DNA of 12,378 bases from Flavobacteriales bacterium UBA2619 (GCA_002339135.1 DDJR01000117.1:1-12378); one strand, 5' to 3'; positions 1 to 7,672 are shown, numbered from the stretch's first letter. The notes: generated by a model from the letters alone, not told the origin. Made by a program: numbers and translations.

Positions 1-96
1 AACTCCAATCTGAAAAGAGCCATGGTTGGAGCTCACGCATCTGTGCAGGGAAATGTGCAAGATTTAAGTGTTGGAGATTTTTGTACGATCGGATAA
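1..96 (+). CDS. Sugar-phosphate nucleotidyltransferase, C-terminal fragment (partial)
   Basis: The reading frame is open from the first base and ends at TAA 94-96, giving the last 31 residues of a protein cut by the window edge. The fragment contains NLKRAMVG and ends DLSVGDFCTIG. This matches the short left-handed beta-helix (hexapeptide-type) tail of Bacteroidetes glucose-1-phosphate thymidylyltransferase-like enzymes, which make NDP-sugars for surface polysaccharide. Such a gene commonly precedes a TPR gene, a DUF4292 gene and an EnvC-like gene in this phylum, as seen here. The next start codon lies 4 bases after the stop, so it probably shares a transcript with the following genes. The family call rests on a short tail plus gene order, so another hexapeptide-repeat transferase is possible. 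Confidence 0.6.
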   Translation, partial: NSNLKRAMVGAHASVQGNVQDLSVGDFCTIG

Positions 97-100
97 TTCC

Positions 101-1765
101 ATGAAGCAGGCATTCCCATATATCATTGCTGTCATTCTGTTTTCAATGGGATGTTCTGGAGGAAAGAGTCTTGTTGATACTGAAGGACAATACTCTGAAT
201 CTCTTCAAAGAAATTACTTCGAAGGAACAACTCATCTGCTTAAAGGAGATCAGGAAGCTGCATACGCCAGTTTTTCTAGATGTGCCGAGGAGCAACCTCT
301 GAATGCAAACTTTCAATACGAATTAGGTAGAATTGATTACAAACTTGGCCGGTTTGAATCAGCTCTAATGCATTATCATGAGTCAATTGACAATGATGTT
401 GAAAACGATTGGTACAAATACCACAGGGGGCTGACTTTAATTGCCACAAAAGATTTTGCGGGAGCTCTGAAAGATTTTCAAGCCTGGGTAATGAAAAGAC
501 CCGCCGATTTAGAAGGTTTACATGAGTGTGCCTCTTATTTTCAAAAAGAGGGGGAATCCGTCTATGCCTATAAATTGCTCACTTTTTACGAAAGAAAAAT
601 TGCAAAAAATGTTGATGTGAGGCTTGAAATTCTCGAGCTCATCGCTTCATCTGGGCAAACCCTCGAAAACATCGAATCATTTATAAAACGGTCGATCGAT
701 GATTTCCCCAATGAACCACATTTTTTATACCAAAAAGGAATGTTGGCCTCATTCATCAATGACCACATGAGTGCCATTGCTGTTTTTGAACGCCTTTTAA
801 AAGAGTATTCTTTCAATTCTGCCACGAGTCTTGAATTGGCAAAGTCATACACATCTGTGGGAAGAACTGATGAAGCCTTTGCTCTTTTGTTGCAAGTGTT
901 TCAGTCTGCTTCAGGTCCTGTTGCTCAAAAGATTGACATCCTTAATCGATATTCTAAGATTGCTCAGCCAAATACAGAAATAATGGCCAAGTATGAGCTT
1001 CTGCTCAAGGAGGCAATGAATACATACCCGGAAAACTCTGAGGTTTTACATCTAACGGCGTTGAATTGGAGGTCTTTGGGTGAGTTTACAAAAGCAGCAG
1101 ATGCATTGAAGCAAGTGGTCATTAAAAACCCTGGATCACTAGACGGTCACTTTGATTATTTAAGCGTCTTGTTTGAATTAAAAGATTGGAGCAGAGTGAT
1201 TTCCTCTTCCAACGAAGCTGCTTTCATTTTTCCTTTGGAGCCCTTGCTTTATTTATATTCAGGGGACGCGTACATCGAATTGGGGGAATTTGACATGGCC
1301 GTCAAAGAGTTTAACAAAGGGCGTGTTTTGCTCATTGACCCTTCGCAAATTGGTGCAGACATCTACTTTGAGCTTGGAAAATGCTACCGTGAACTGAATC
1401 AGCTTACTGAATCTTACGTGGCCTTTGAGCAGAGTTTAAAAATCGTAGAGTCTCCTTACATCATGAACACTCACGCCTATTTTTTGGCTTTAGACAACGC
1501 AAGAATGGCTGACGCGATGAAGTGGAGTGCCGAGGCAAACAATGTCATGCCTAACAACCCACATTTTATGGATACGATGGCTCTCGTTCTTAGTCGGTTA
1601 GGAGACAACACAGAGGCTTTAACTTGGATTGTAAGGGCATCCTCATTAGTCTCATCACCTAACCCTGTTTTTATGGAAAGAGAAGGTGAAATTCGTATTG
1701 CTTTGGGGGAGATCGAAAAAGGGGAACGACTTTTGAGTAAAGCGAAAGAATTGAAAAAAGAATGA
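101..1765 (+). CDS. TPR-repeat lipoprotein
   Basis: This encodes 554 residues from ATG 101. An in-frame GTG at 68 lies inside the upstream gene and would put charged residues before the signal sequence, so ATG 101 is preferred. Residues 1-18 form a lipoprotein signal ending SMGC; the -3 position is Ser rather than the usual Leu. The rest is nearly all helical tetratricopeptide repeats, at least eight units, recognised by patterns such as YELGRIDYKLGRFESAL, HLTALNWRSLGEFTKAADAL and YFELGKCYRELNQL. TPR solenoids are protein-interaction scaffolds and no catalytic domain is visible. It is probably anchored in the periplasm or outer membrane. It sits between a sugar nucleotidyltransferase and DUF4292/EnvC genes, and its stop overlaps the next start (ATGA). 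Its partners are unknown; a role in envelope assembly is inferred from context only. Confidence 0.88.
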   Translation: MKQAFPYIIAVILFSMGCSGGKSLVDTEGQYSESLQRNYFEGTTHLLKGDQEAAYASFSRCAEEQPLNANFQYELGRIDYKLGRFESALMHYHESIDNDVENDWYKYHRGLTLIATKDFAGALKDFQAWVMKRPADLEGLHECASYFQKEGESVYAYKLLTFYERKIAKNVDVRLEILELIASSGQTLENIESFIKRSIDDFPNEPHFLYQKGMLASFINDHMSAIAVFERLLKEYSFNSATSLELAKSYTSVGRTDEAFALLLQVFQSASGPVAQKIDILNRYSKIAQPNTEIMAKYELLLKEAMNTYPENSEVLHLTALNWRSLGEFTKAADALKQVVIKNPGSLDGHFDYLSVLFELKDWSRVISSSNEAAFIFPLEPLLYLYSGDAYIELGEFDMAVKEFNKGRVLLIDPSQIGADIYFELGKCYRELNQLTESYVAFEQSLKIVESPYIMNTHAYFLALDNARMADAMKWSAEANNVMPNNPHFMDTMALVLSRLGDNTEALTWIVRASSLVSSPNPVFMEREGEIRIALGEIEKGERLLSKAKELKKE

Positions 1766-2637
1766 GGGAGCAGCGTAAAATAGTAATTTTGTCTTCAGTT
1801 ATTTTTGTTGCCAGCTTACTCTCAAGCTGCTCGAATGAAAAGCGCCTGGCAGATGGTAAACCATTAAAGTCTATGGACCCCGTTTCTATCTTGAAAAAGG
1901 TTGACAATGCAAAACTCGACTGGGAATGGTTGGGGATGAAAATTGACACTGATTTAAAACTCAACGACGAAGCGGAGTCATTTACACTTAGCGTGAGGAT
2001 GCATCGAGATCAGGCAATTTGGATAAGTTTGTCTCCAGCATTGGGTGTTGAGATTGCGCGCGTACTTCTTCTGAAAGACTCTGTAAAGTTGATCAGTAAG
2101 GTCCCCTCCAACAAATTTGTTTTCGAAGGAGATTATCTTCAATTAGAAAGCATGACGGGTGTTCCCTTTGATTTCTACACTTTTCAGGATCTTTTTAGCG
2201 GAGCCTCGCTCGATTTAGACCCGCTAAATGACAAGTTTGTATCACGGGTTGATGGGGGAAACTATGAACTGATTCAACGATACCCAAGGAGGGTGAAGAA
2301 GTTAATCGAAGGCGTTTCTGAGAAAAAAGCGGAACGGTTAATCAACAAGACTGAAGATTGCGATTTAATTGTTAAAAGCTATTGGTTTGATGGTCTTGTC
2401 TTCTGGCCCGTTATGGATGTGTTCAACCATATCGAAAGCGGTCTAAGGGTGACTGTAAATAGATTGAGGGATGAAGATTCTAAGAAAGTGTCTGTGCCTT
2501 CGGAAACCCGAATAAAAGCTACAGGAGATGGCGTAGAGCTTGATTGCACGTTAGACGTAAAACGCAGTCGAGTCAACAAGGAATACGACATGCCTTTCGA
2601 CCCACCAGAAAATTATGAACGCCGCAAATCTCTATAG
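1762..2637 (+). CDS. DUF4292 family lipoprotein
   Basis: This encodes 291 residues. The start overlaps the previous stop in an ATGA arrangement, which suggests translational coupling. The N-terminus has a basic stretch, a hydrophobic helix and a lipobox LSSC with the lipidated Cys at residue 23, predicting a lipoprotein. The body is rich in beta-strand patterns (for example SFTLSVRMHRDQAIWISLSP and LKDSVKLISK). This fits the DUF4292 family, a Bacteroidetes group with a LolA/LolB-like fold. That fold suggests binding of lipid or lipoprotein acyl chains in the periplasm, but the function is not established. The gene overlaps the EnvC-like gene by 23 bases and is embedded in an envelope operon. 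The family call rests on sequence pattern plus the conserved gene order. Confidence 0.8.
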   Translation: MREQRKIVILSSVIFVASLLSSCSNEKRLADGKPLKSMDPVSILKKVDNAKLDWEWLGMKIDTDLKLNDEAESFTLSVRMHRDQAIWISLSPALGVEIARVLLLKDSVKLISKVPSNKFVFEGDYLQLESMTGVPFDFYTFQDLFSGASLDLDPLNDKFVSRVDGGNYELIQRYPRRVKKLIEGVSEKKAERLINKTEDCDLIVKSYWFDGLVFWPVMDVFNHIESGLRVTVNRLRDEDSKKVSVPSETRIKATGDGVELDCTLDVKRSRVNKEYDMPFDPPENYERRKSL

Positions 2638-3859
2638 AAATCTTTCTAAAGCAAATGGGCTGCTGTTTTTTGTGGCGGTTGCCCTTTTGGGCGTGTTTCA
2701 ACCTGCTTTCTCCCAAACCAACAAGAAAGCTTCTTTAACAGCCGAAAGAGAGGAAATAGAAGCGCAACTTTCGACCACTTCTAGGTTAATTAGCGAGGCA
2801 AAAAGCAACAGGAACGAGGCGAGTTCGAGGGTAGCTTTAATCGACAAACAGATTGAACTGCGAGAAAAATTAATCAGACATCATCAGTCATCTACGCGAA
2901 ATTTAGAGCGTTCCGTAACAGGCATGGATACTGAAATCAGGGCATTAGAAGGACATGTTTCAGCGTTAAAAAATGAGTATGCCATGATGATTCAGCAGGC
3001 TTACAGAATGAAGCTTGCAAGGAATCCACTCATGTTCGTCTTCGCTTCAGAAGACTTTAGTCAAGCTGCATTGAGGTACAAGATGTTGCAGTCATATGCT
3101 GAGATTCGAAAAGACCAAACAGAAGATATCACAAATGCACAGCACAATCTTGCGAAGACTAGAGAGTCACTCACCCATGAGAAGTTGTCAATTCTTAACA
3201 CCATACAAGATCAAGAAAACGAGCGAGACGCTCTAAATCAGGACAGAAGTTCACGGGCTGTTTTGTTAAGCGAAATTAAAAGAGAAGAAAAAAAACTCCA
3301 AAAGAAACTTAAAGTACAAGAGAAAGAACACAAGAGATTGAGCAATGAAATTAAGCGCATTATCGAGGAAGAACTTGCAGCAGAAAGAGCATCCGCTGCT
3401 GGAGAATACGCGCTCACACCAGAAGGGAAAATAATTTCAGAACAATTTGAGAACAACAAACTTAATCTCCCTTGGCCTGTAGCCCGAGGAGTTGTCACAA
3501 AAAGTTTCGGGAGACATACTCATCCCACCATCGCAGGAATTGTCGTAGAGAGCAATGGCATCGACATTACAACAGAAAAAGGAGCTAAAGTTTTTTCCAT
3601 CTTTGGCGGAACTGTGAGCAGTGTATTCAACTTTCCTGGAGCAGGAGAAACTGTCATTGTTACGCATGGTGGATATAGAACTGTTTATAGCAACCTTGAA
3701 GAACTCCAGGTTAAAAAAGGAGATGCGATTGATCGAGCTACTGTTCTTGGAGTCGTTCGAGCTGGAGTTAAAGGCATCTCAGTCCATTTCGAAGTTTGGA
3801 AAGTCGCGGGAAGTGAGAGGTCGCCTCAAGACCCCAAGTCGTGGCTATTCCCAAGATAA
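2615..3859 (+). CDS. EnvC-like murein hydrolase activator with degenerate LytM (M23) domain
   Basis: This encodes 414 residues. A signal sequence (about residues 15-34, ending near FSQ) is followed by a long charged coiled coil (about 38-260) and a C-terminal LytM/peptidase M23 domain (about 284-414). The layout matches E. coli EnvC, which is not itself a hydrolase but activates amidases that split septal peptidoglycan. The zinc site is degenerate here: HxxxD appears as S313-GID-D317 context, the usual YxHL His is N360, and the HxH motif reads S389-V-H391. Only D317 and H391 of the expected set remain, so it should not bind catalytic zinc. It overlaps the DUF4292 gene by 23 bases in another frame and closes the envelope operon. 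The partner amidase is not in the window. Confidence 0.88.
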   Translation: MNAANLYRNLSKANGLLFFVAVALLGVFQPAFSQTNKKASLTAEREEIEAQLSTTSRLISEAKSNRNEASSRVALIDKQIELREKLIRHHQSSTRNLERSVTGMDTEIRALEGHVSALKNEYAMMIQQAYRMKLARNPLMFVFASEDFSQAALRYKMLQSYAEIRKDQTEDITNAQHNLAKTRESLTHEKLSILNTIQDQENERDALNQDRSSRAVLLSEIKREEKKLQKKLKVQEKEHKRLSNEIKRIIEEELAAERASAAGEYALTPEGKIISEQFENNKLNLPWPVARGVVTKSFGRHTHPTIAGIVVESNGIDITTEKGAKVFSIFGGTVSSVFNFPGAGETVIVTHGGYRTVYSNLEELQVKKGDAIDRATVLGVVRAGVKGISVHFEVWKVAGSERSPQDPKSWLFPR

Positions 3860-3887
3860 AAGATTAAATAATTCCCTCTTAAAAGGT

Positions 3888-3918
3888 ATTGCCATCAGTC
3901 CTAAATAGAGCAACTTTG
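3888..3918 (+). promoter_or_regulatory. Candidate feoB promoter
   Basis: In the 64-base gap before feoB, ATTG at 3888-3891 is followed after 19 bases by CAACTTTG at 3911-3918. The Bacteroidetes consensus is a -33 TTTG/TTG and a -7 TAnnTTTG spaced by about 19-21 bases, so the -7 box differs at one defined base. It lies only 5 bases before the GTG start, implying a very short or absent 5' leader. Read-through from the upstream envelope operon remains possible, since no clear terminator is visible between envC and feoB. Confidence 0.35.
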
Positions 3919-3923
3919 CAAAC

Positions 3924-6008
3924 GTGAAAAAGTCTGATAAAACCATCATTGCCCTTGTTGGAAATCCCAATACAGGTAAATCTACGCTTTTTAACAAAAT
4001 CACAGGCGCACGTTCAGCTGTAGGCAATTTAGCCGGTGTTACAGTCGAGGCCTGCTCCGCACCAGGGGCTGTCTCTGGGTCTGAGAACTGGGAGCTCATC
4101 GACCTCCCAGGGATTTATAATCTGCATGCCCAAACTGATGATGGTCGAGTCACTGAGGATGCCCTGATCAACCCAGGAGGTAAATGGAATCCCGATGTAG
4201 TTTGGTTGATTGCTGACAAGGCTACGTTGCAAGGCCAGTTGTTTCTAGCAATACAAATTAGTGAACTTGAAATCCCTTGTATTCTTCTATTAAATAGAAT
4301 GAATTACGAAGCTCCAGACCTTCAACTTTGTGAGATCTTAGAAAAAGGACTTGGAATTCCTGTTCGTGAAATACAAGCTCTCAAAGACAAGCCATCTGAT
4401 TGGATCGAGCTGCTGTCCCCGTTGCACAATCAACCCACCGTTTGTAGCATTTTAAGAAAAGTTCCCGAAAGTATTACAGAATCTTTAAAAATTCTCAGTG
4501 CTGAAATCCCTTCCGGAACGCTGGGGTATCTGTGTCATTTAGCTCGCATGACTAACGCACCGAGTTGGCTGACAAAAAAAGAACAGCTTGCGTGGCAAAA
4601 AGCAAAAAACCAATCCGCCATTTCTCCTGCAGGATTGCAACTTGAAGAAGCTGGTCAGAGAATGGCAATCGTAAGAGACCTGCTGAGTCAAGCAGGGAAG
4701 CCTGTGAAAGAAAGAGAAATAAAGCAGCGTGATGCTCTAAAACGTCGGCAGAAAATCGATTCAGTTTTAACCCACTCAATTTGGGGAAATTTAATTGCTG
4801 CGCTTCTTTTTTTCGGCATGTTTCAAGCGATTTATAGCTGGGCAACATACCCCATGGACTTAATTGATGGTGCCTTTACTTCGGTCATCTCTTTCATCTC
4901 CGAGACTCTGCCTGCCGCTTGGTATACCAGCTTACTTGTAGACGGTCTCCTTTCAGGGTTGGCTGGAATTTTAATTTTTGTTCCCCAAATTGCCATTTTG
5001 TTTGCCTTCACCGCTTTTTTAGAGCATTCCGGGTATATGGCGCGACTCGGATATCTGTCCGACAGGTTTTTTAGGCACTTGGGACTCACGGGCAGATCCT
5101 CTGTTTCTCTTGTCGGGGGTCTCGCTTGCGCTGTGCCTGCGATTATGGCTGCAAGAACCATTTCTGACAAGCGGGCTCGACTGCTCACAATCCTTGTCAC
5201 ACCCATGATGACTTGCGCGGCAAGGCTTCCAGTATACGCTTTCCTGATTGCTTTTGCTGTGCCGGACGAGATGGTACTTGGATGGTTCAATCTTCAGGGC
5301 CTATTTCTGTATGCGCTTTATGTAATTGGAACTTTAGCAGCTTTAATTCTAGCTTTTATTATACATCGGGCCTTGCCCAACCCTCAGGTAAAAAAAGAAG
5401 CGGCAGAAGAGTGGCCTGCTTATAGACTTCCCACTCTTAAAGCTGTTTTAGGCCAATCGTACCGACAGGCTTCTCTCTTTCTCCGTGCAGCTGGATCAGT
5501 TATTCTTATCATATCACTCATTCTTTGGTCACTTGGGTTTATGGGTCCAGGCACACTGAAAGAACGTGAAGCCCTTGAGCCAGGAGAACGCTTGGAGCAA
5601 TCTTGGCTTGGCATGATTGGAAATACCATCGAACCCATTGTTCGTCCATTAGGCTATGATGGCAGAATGGGCATTGCAATCGTCAGCTCTTTTGCTGCGC
5701 GTGAAGTTTTTGTTGGAACGATGCACACCCTGTACCCCACTCCTGAAGGCGGAGATGGAAGCATCCGTGCACTCAAAAAACGTCTCGCAAGCGAAGTGCT
5801 TCCAGGCACAAATAGACCCTTACTGAACACTGCATCTGCAGCATCACTCATTGTCTTCTATATGTTTGCAATGCAATGCATGAGTACCATTGTCATCGTA
5901 AAGCGTGAACTTAACAGTTGGCCTTGGGCACTGGCTCAAGCTTTAGGATATACGGTTTTTGCATATTTAGCTGCGCTTGCGACATACAATTTCATAGATG
6001 GGTTCTAA
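3924..6008 (+). CDS. feoB: Ferrous iron transport protein B (FeoB)
   Basis: This encodes 694 residues and imports Fe(II) across the inner membrane. The GTG start is chosen because an in-frame stop lies at 3906-3908 and no ATG precedes the G1 motif. The N-terminal G domain has G1 GNPNTGKST (13-21), a G2 region GNLAGVTVE with T40, and G3 DLPG (60-63). G4 reads NRMN (124-127) where family members have NxxD, so the guanine-recognising Asp is replaced by Asn. From about residue 280 on are the membrane segments with two Gate-type regions, including GRSSVSLVGGLACAVPAIMA with its conserved Cys, and TPMMTCAARLPVYAFLI. FeoA is not fused and not adjacent; it lies on the other strand at 7638-7889. The gene overlaps tetR by 11 bases. 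Identity is secure; nucleotide preference is uncertain. Confidence 0.95.
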   Translation: MKKSDKTIIALVGNPNTGKSTLFNKITGARSAVGNLAGVTVEACSAPGAVSGSENWELIDLPGIYNLHAQTDDGRVTEDALINPGGKWNPDVVWLIADKATLQGQLFLAIQISELEIPCILLLNRMNYEAPDLQLCEILEKGLGIPVREIQALKDKPSDWIELLSPLHNQPTVCSILRKVPESITESLKILSAEIPSGTLGYLCHLARMTNAPSWLTKKEQLAWQKAKNQSAISPAGLQLEEAGQRMAIVRDLLSQAGKPVKEREIKQRDALKRRQKIDSVLTHSIWGNLIAALLFFGMFQAIYSWATYPMDLIDGAFTSVISFISETLPAAWYTSLLVDGLLSGLAGILIFVPQIAILFAFTAFLEHSGYMARLGYLSDRFFRHLGLTGRSSVSLVGGLACAVPAIMAARTISDKRARLLTILVTPMMTCAARLPVYAFLIAFAVPDEMVLGWFNLQGLFLYALYVIGTLAALILAFIIHRALPNPQVKKEAAEEWPAYRLPTLKAVLGQSYRQASLFLRAAGSVILIISLILWSLGFMGPGTLKEREALEPGERLEQSWLGMIGNTIEPIVRPLGYDGRMGIAIVSSFAAREVFVGTMHTLYPTPEGGDGSIRALKKRLASEVLPGTNRPLLNTASAASLIVFYMFAMQCMSTIVIVKRELNSWPWALAQALGYTVFAYLAALATYNFIDGF

Positions 6009-6022
6009 CATCAGAACCCCAT
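5998..6022 (+). promoter_or_regulatory. Hairpin covering the feoB stop and tetR start
   Basis: Bases 5998-6006 (ATGGGTTCT) can pair with 6013-6022 (AGAACCCCAT) around a 6-base loop AACATC. The inner 7 pairs are perfect, and one bulged C separates them from the ATG/CAT pairs. The left arm contains the tetR start codon, and the feoB stop TAA (6006-6008) lies at the stem-loop junction. On mRNA this would hide the tetR start unless ribosomes finishing feoB opened it. This is a structural reading of the sequence; translational coupling is inferred. Confidence 0.45.
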
Positions 6023-6531
6023 GGCTTGAGGTGGGTTATGCGATTTTTTCTAACGCAGGCCCTCCAGGTTTGAAAATCGAAGTCCTCGCAAGAGAGGTTG
6101 GAAAAAGCAAATCCTCTTTCTACCATTGTTTTACAGGAATGGATATTTTTATTGATGAGTTGTTGGATTTTCATGTCTTGAAGTCAAATGATATTTTTCA
6201 CCGCATCAAACAATGTAACAATTTGATGCCGGATGTTTTTGAAGTGTTGTTTGAGCACAAGGAAGACGCGTTTTTTAACCGTCAACTTAGAATCAACAGG
6301 CATGTTGAAAACTATAAATCGTGTTTTGAAAAGGCACACAAACCCATTGAGGATGCTCTCTTAGAGTTTTGGCCGGTTGAAATCGGATTAGAAGACAAGC
6401 CTCATCTTGCTAGAATGATCTTAAATCTAACTGTTGAAAATTTCTATCTGAGGTTGACAGAAGAAACATTTACAGAAACAGGACTGAGAAGTTATTTAGA
6501 TGAAATCAAAGCGATCGCAAAAGAAATATAA
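5998..6531 (+). CDS. TetR/AcrR-family transcriptional regulator
   Basis: This encodes 177 residues, somewhat short for a family usually near 190-220. The N-terminal DNA-binding domain is visible as LEVGYAIFSNAGPPGLKIE, then LAREVGKSKSSFYHCF (about residues 30-46), which matches the TetR helix-turn-helix with its typical S-x-Y-x-x-F end. The C-terminal part is helical with no conserved motif and would form the ligand-binding and dimer domain. The next internal Met is inside or after the HTH, so ATG 5998 is the only sensible start. It overlaps feoB by 11 bases. Adjacency to alkB and a palindrome over the alkB promoter suggest it controls alkB, probably as a repressor. It may respond to an alkane-derived or fatty-acid ligand, but the sequence does not show the ligand. 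Confidence 0.88.
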   Translation: MGSNIRTPWLEVGYAIFSNAGPPGLKIEVLAREVGKSKSSFYHCFTGMDIFIDELLDFHVLKSNDIFHRIKQCNNLMPDVFEVLFEHKEDAFFNRQLRINRHVENYKSCFEKAHKPIEDALLEFWPVEIGLEDKPHLARMILNLTVENFYLRLTEETFTETGLRSYLDEIKAIAKEI

Positions 6532-6591
6532 AGTGTCTCCTAGAAATCAGCTGTGTACGGTTCCGTCTACAGATTATCCATAAAGACACTT
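6531..6591. repeat. Outer 8-bp inverted repeat around the alkB control region
   Basis: AAGTGTCT at 6531-6538 and AGACACTT at 6584-6591 are perfect reverse complements separated by 45 bases. Their centre (6561) coincides with the centre of the inner palindrome at 6551-6572. The left arm begins at the last base of the tetR stop and the right arm ends at the first base of the alkB -7 box. It could be an extra regulator site pair or part of a large stem-loop in read-through RNA. Confidence 0.5.
6551..6572. promoter_or_regulatory. Candidate TetR operator (imperfect palindrome)
   Basis: Half-sites CTGTGTACGG (6551-6560) and CCGTCTACAG (6563-6572) are inverted repeats matching at 8 of 10 positions around a 2-base centre TT. 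A palindrome of 20-odd bases next to a tetR gene is the usual form of a TetR-family operator. It covers the place where the alkB -33 element should lie relative to the -7 box at 6591, so a bound regulator would block polymerase. It is too tightly closed, and lacks a T-run, to be a terminator. Confidence 0.5.
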
Positions 6592-6598
6592 ACATTTG
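6591..6598 (+). promoter_or_regulatory. alkB -7 promoter box, possible leaderless start
   Basis: TACATTTG matches the Bacteroidetes -7 consensus TAnnTTTG exactly. It ends 3 bases before the alkB ATG at 6602, so transcription would begin at or next to the start codon. No TTTG or TTG is seen 19-21 bases upstream; that position is occupied by the candidate operator. The box is short, so chance occurrence cannot be excluded. Confidence 0.45.
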
Positions 6599-6601
6599 TG
6601 T

Positions 6602-7672
6602 ATGAAAAGCCCTCAATTCAAGTATCTTTTTGTGTACACAACCCCACTGGTCATCTTGTTTTCATTGTGGTCGGCTAACATTTGGTCTTTTTTTGCTCTG
6701 TTCTTTGTTTTCGCCTTGATTCCGATTCTTGAATTGTTTACAAAAGGCTCGACAGAAAATTTAAACACGCAAGAAGAAGAAGAAGTGAAAAACAACTTTC
6801 TTTTTGACTTAATCATTTATCTGCTGGTTCCAATTCAGGGTGTCATCCTCGTTTACTTTCTCATTCAAGTCAGCAATGACAACTTACCTCTTTACACAAA
6901 AATTGGACTGACAACTGCATACGGTCTTGCTTGTGGTGGTATCGGTATTAATGGAGCGCACGAACTTGGACACCGCAACACATGGTATGAGCAGTTAATG
7001 AGTAAAATGCTCTTGCTTTCAACATTGTATATGCATTTCTTCATCGAACACAATCGCGGTCACCACAAACATGTTTCAACTGATCAAGATCCGGCTTCAA
7101 GCAGATACAATGAGGTTATTTACTCGTTTTTCTTGCGGAGCACGATAGGAGGCTGGAAATCCGCTTTTCATCTTGAAGAAAAGAAACTTAAGCTCCAAAA
7201 AAAGGCCGTTTGGAGCTGGCACAATGAAATGCTCCGGTTTCAAATAACTCAATTGGCTTTAATCTCGTTGATTGCGTTTTTCTTTGGGCTTGAGACCATG
7301 TTCTTCTTTCTTGTCGGCGCTTCAATAGGCATACTTATACTTGAAACAGTCAACTACATAGAACACTATGGTTTACGCCGATTGAAGGTGGGGAATAGCT
7401 TTGAAAGAACAAAGCCCATACACTCGTGGAATTCGAACCACCCATTGGGTCGAATACTTTTGTTAGAAGTTACAAGGCATTCTGACCACCATTATATTGC
7501 TAGCAGAAAATACCAAACGCTCAAACATTTCGACGACAGTCCTCAAATGCCAACAGGCTATCCAGGAATGATGATACTTGCACTGTTCCCACCACTGTGG
7601 TTTCGTGTTATGAATAAACGTATTGAAGAATATGGATCTATGCCACTTGAGCCTGCTCTGAAGCAACCCTAA
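6602..7672 (+). CDS. alkB: AlkB-type membrane di-iron monooxygenase (alkane 1-monooxygenase family)
   Basis: This encodes 356 residues from ATG 6602; an upstream in-frame TTG at 6596 adds only two residues and lies within the -7 box. All AlkB signatures are present: HELGHR (120-125), EHNRGHHKHVST (from 149), NYIEHYGL (251-258) and HSDHH (293-297) followed by RKYQTLKHF and MPTGYPGM. The histidines bind two irons in the membrane and hydroxylate terminal methyl groups, classically of alkanes, taking electrons from rubredoxin. Hydrophobic stretches near residues 8-45, 68-90, 100-118, 215-247 and 322-336 fit an integral membrane protein. It is slightly shorter than typical AlkB (about 380-400) with no fused rubredoxin, and no rubredoxin gene is in the window. 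It lies between feoB-tetR and convergent feoA. Substrate range is not shown by sequence. Confidence 0.92.
   Translation: MKSPQFKYLFVYTTPLVILFSLWSANIWSFFALFFVFALIPILELFTKGSTENLNTQEEEEVKNNFLFDLIIYLLVPIQGVILVYFLIQVSNDNLPLYTKIGLTTAYGLACGGIGINGAHELGHRNTWYEQLMSKMLLLSTLYMHFFIEHNRGHHKHVSTDQDPASSRYNEVIYSFFLRSTIGGWKSAFHLEEKKLKLQKKAVWSWHNEMLRFQITQLALISLIAFFFGLETMFFFLVGASIGILILETVNYIEHYGLRRLKVGNSFERTKPIHSWNSNHPLGRILLLEVTRHSDHHYIASRKYQTLKHFDDSPQMPTGYPGMMILALFPPLWFRVMNKRIEEYGSMPLEPALKQP

Noticed and set aside
3621..3908. Second open frame over the 3' end of the envC-like gene, plus strand
   Set aside because: It is out of frame within the well-supported LytM domain, and its sequence shows no fold-like pattern or known motif.
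4832..5290. Long antisense open frame (152 codons) inside feoB
   Set aside because: It is rich in Arg, Ser, Pro and Ala as expected from the complement of a membrane-protein gene, and it lies wholly within a secure gene.
6531..6601. Terminator at the end of the feoB-tetR transcript
   Set aside because: The symmetric elements have a 2-base centre or a 45-base spacer and no following T-run, which fits operator DNA better than an intrinsic terminator.
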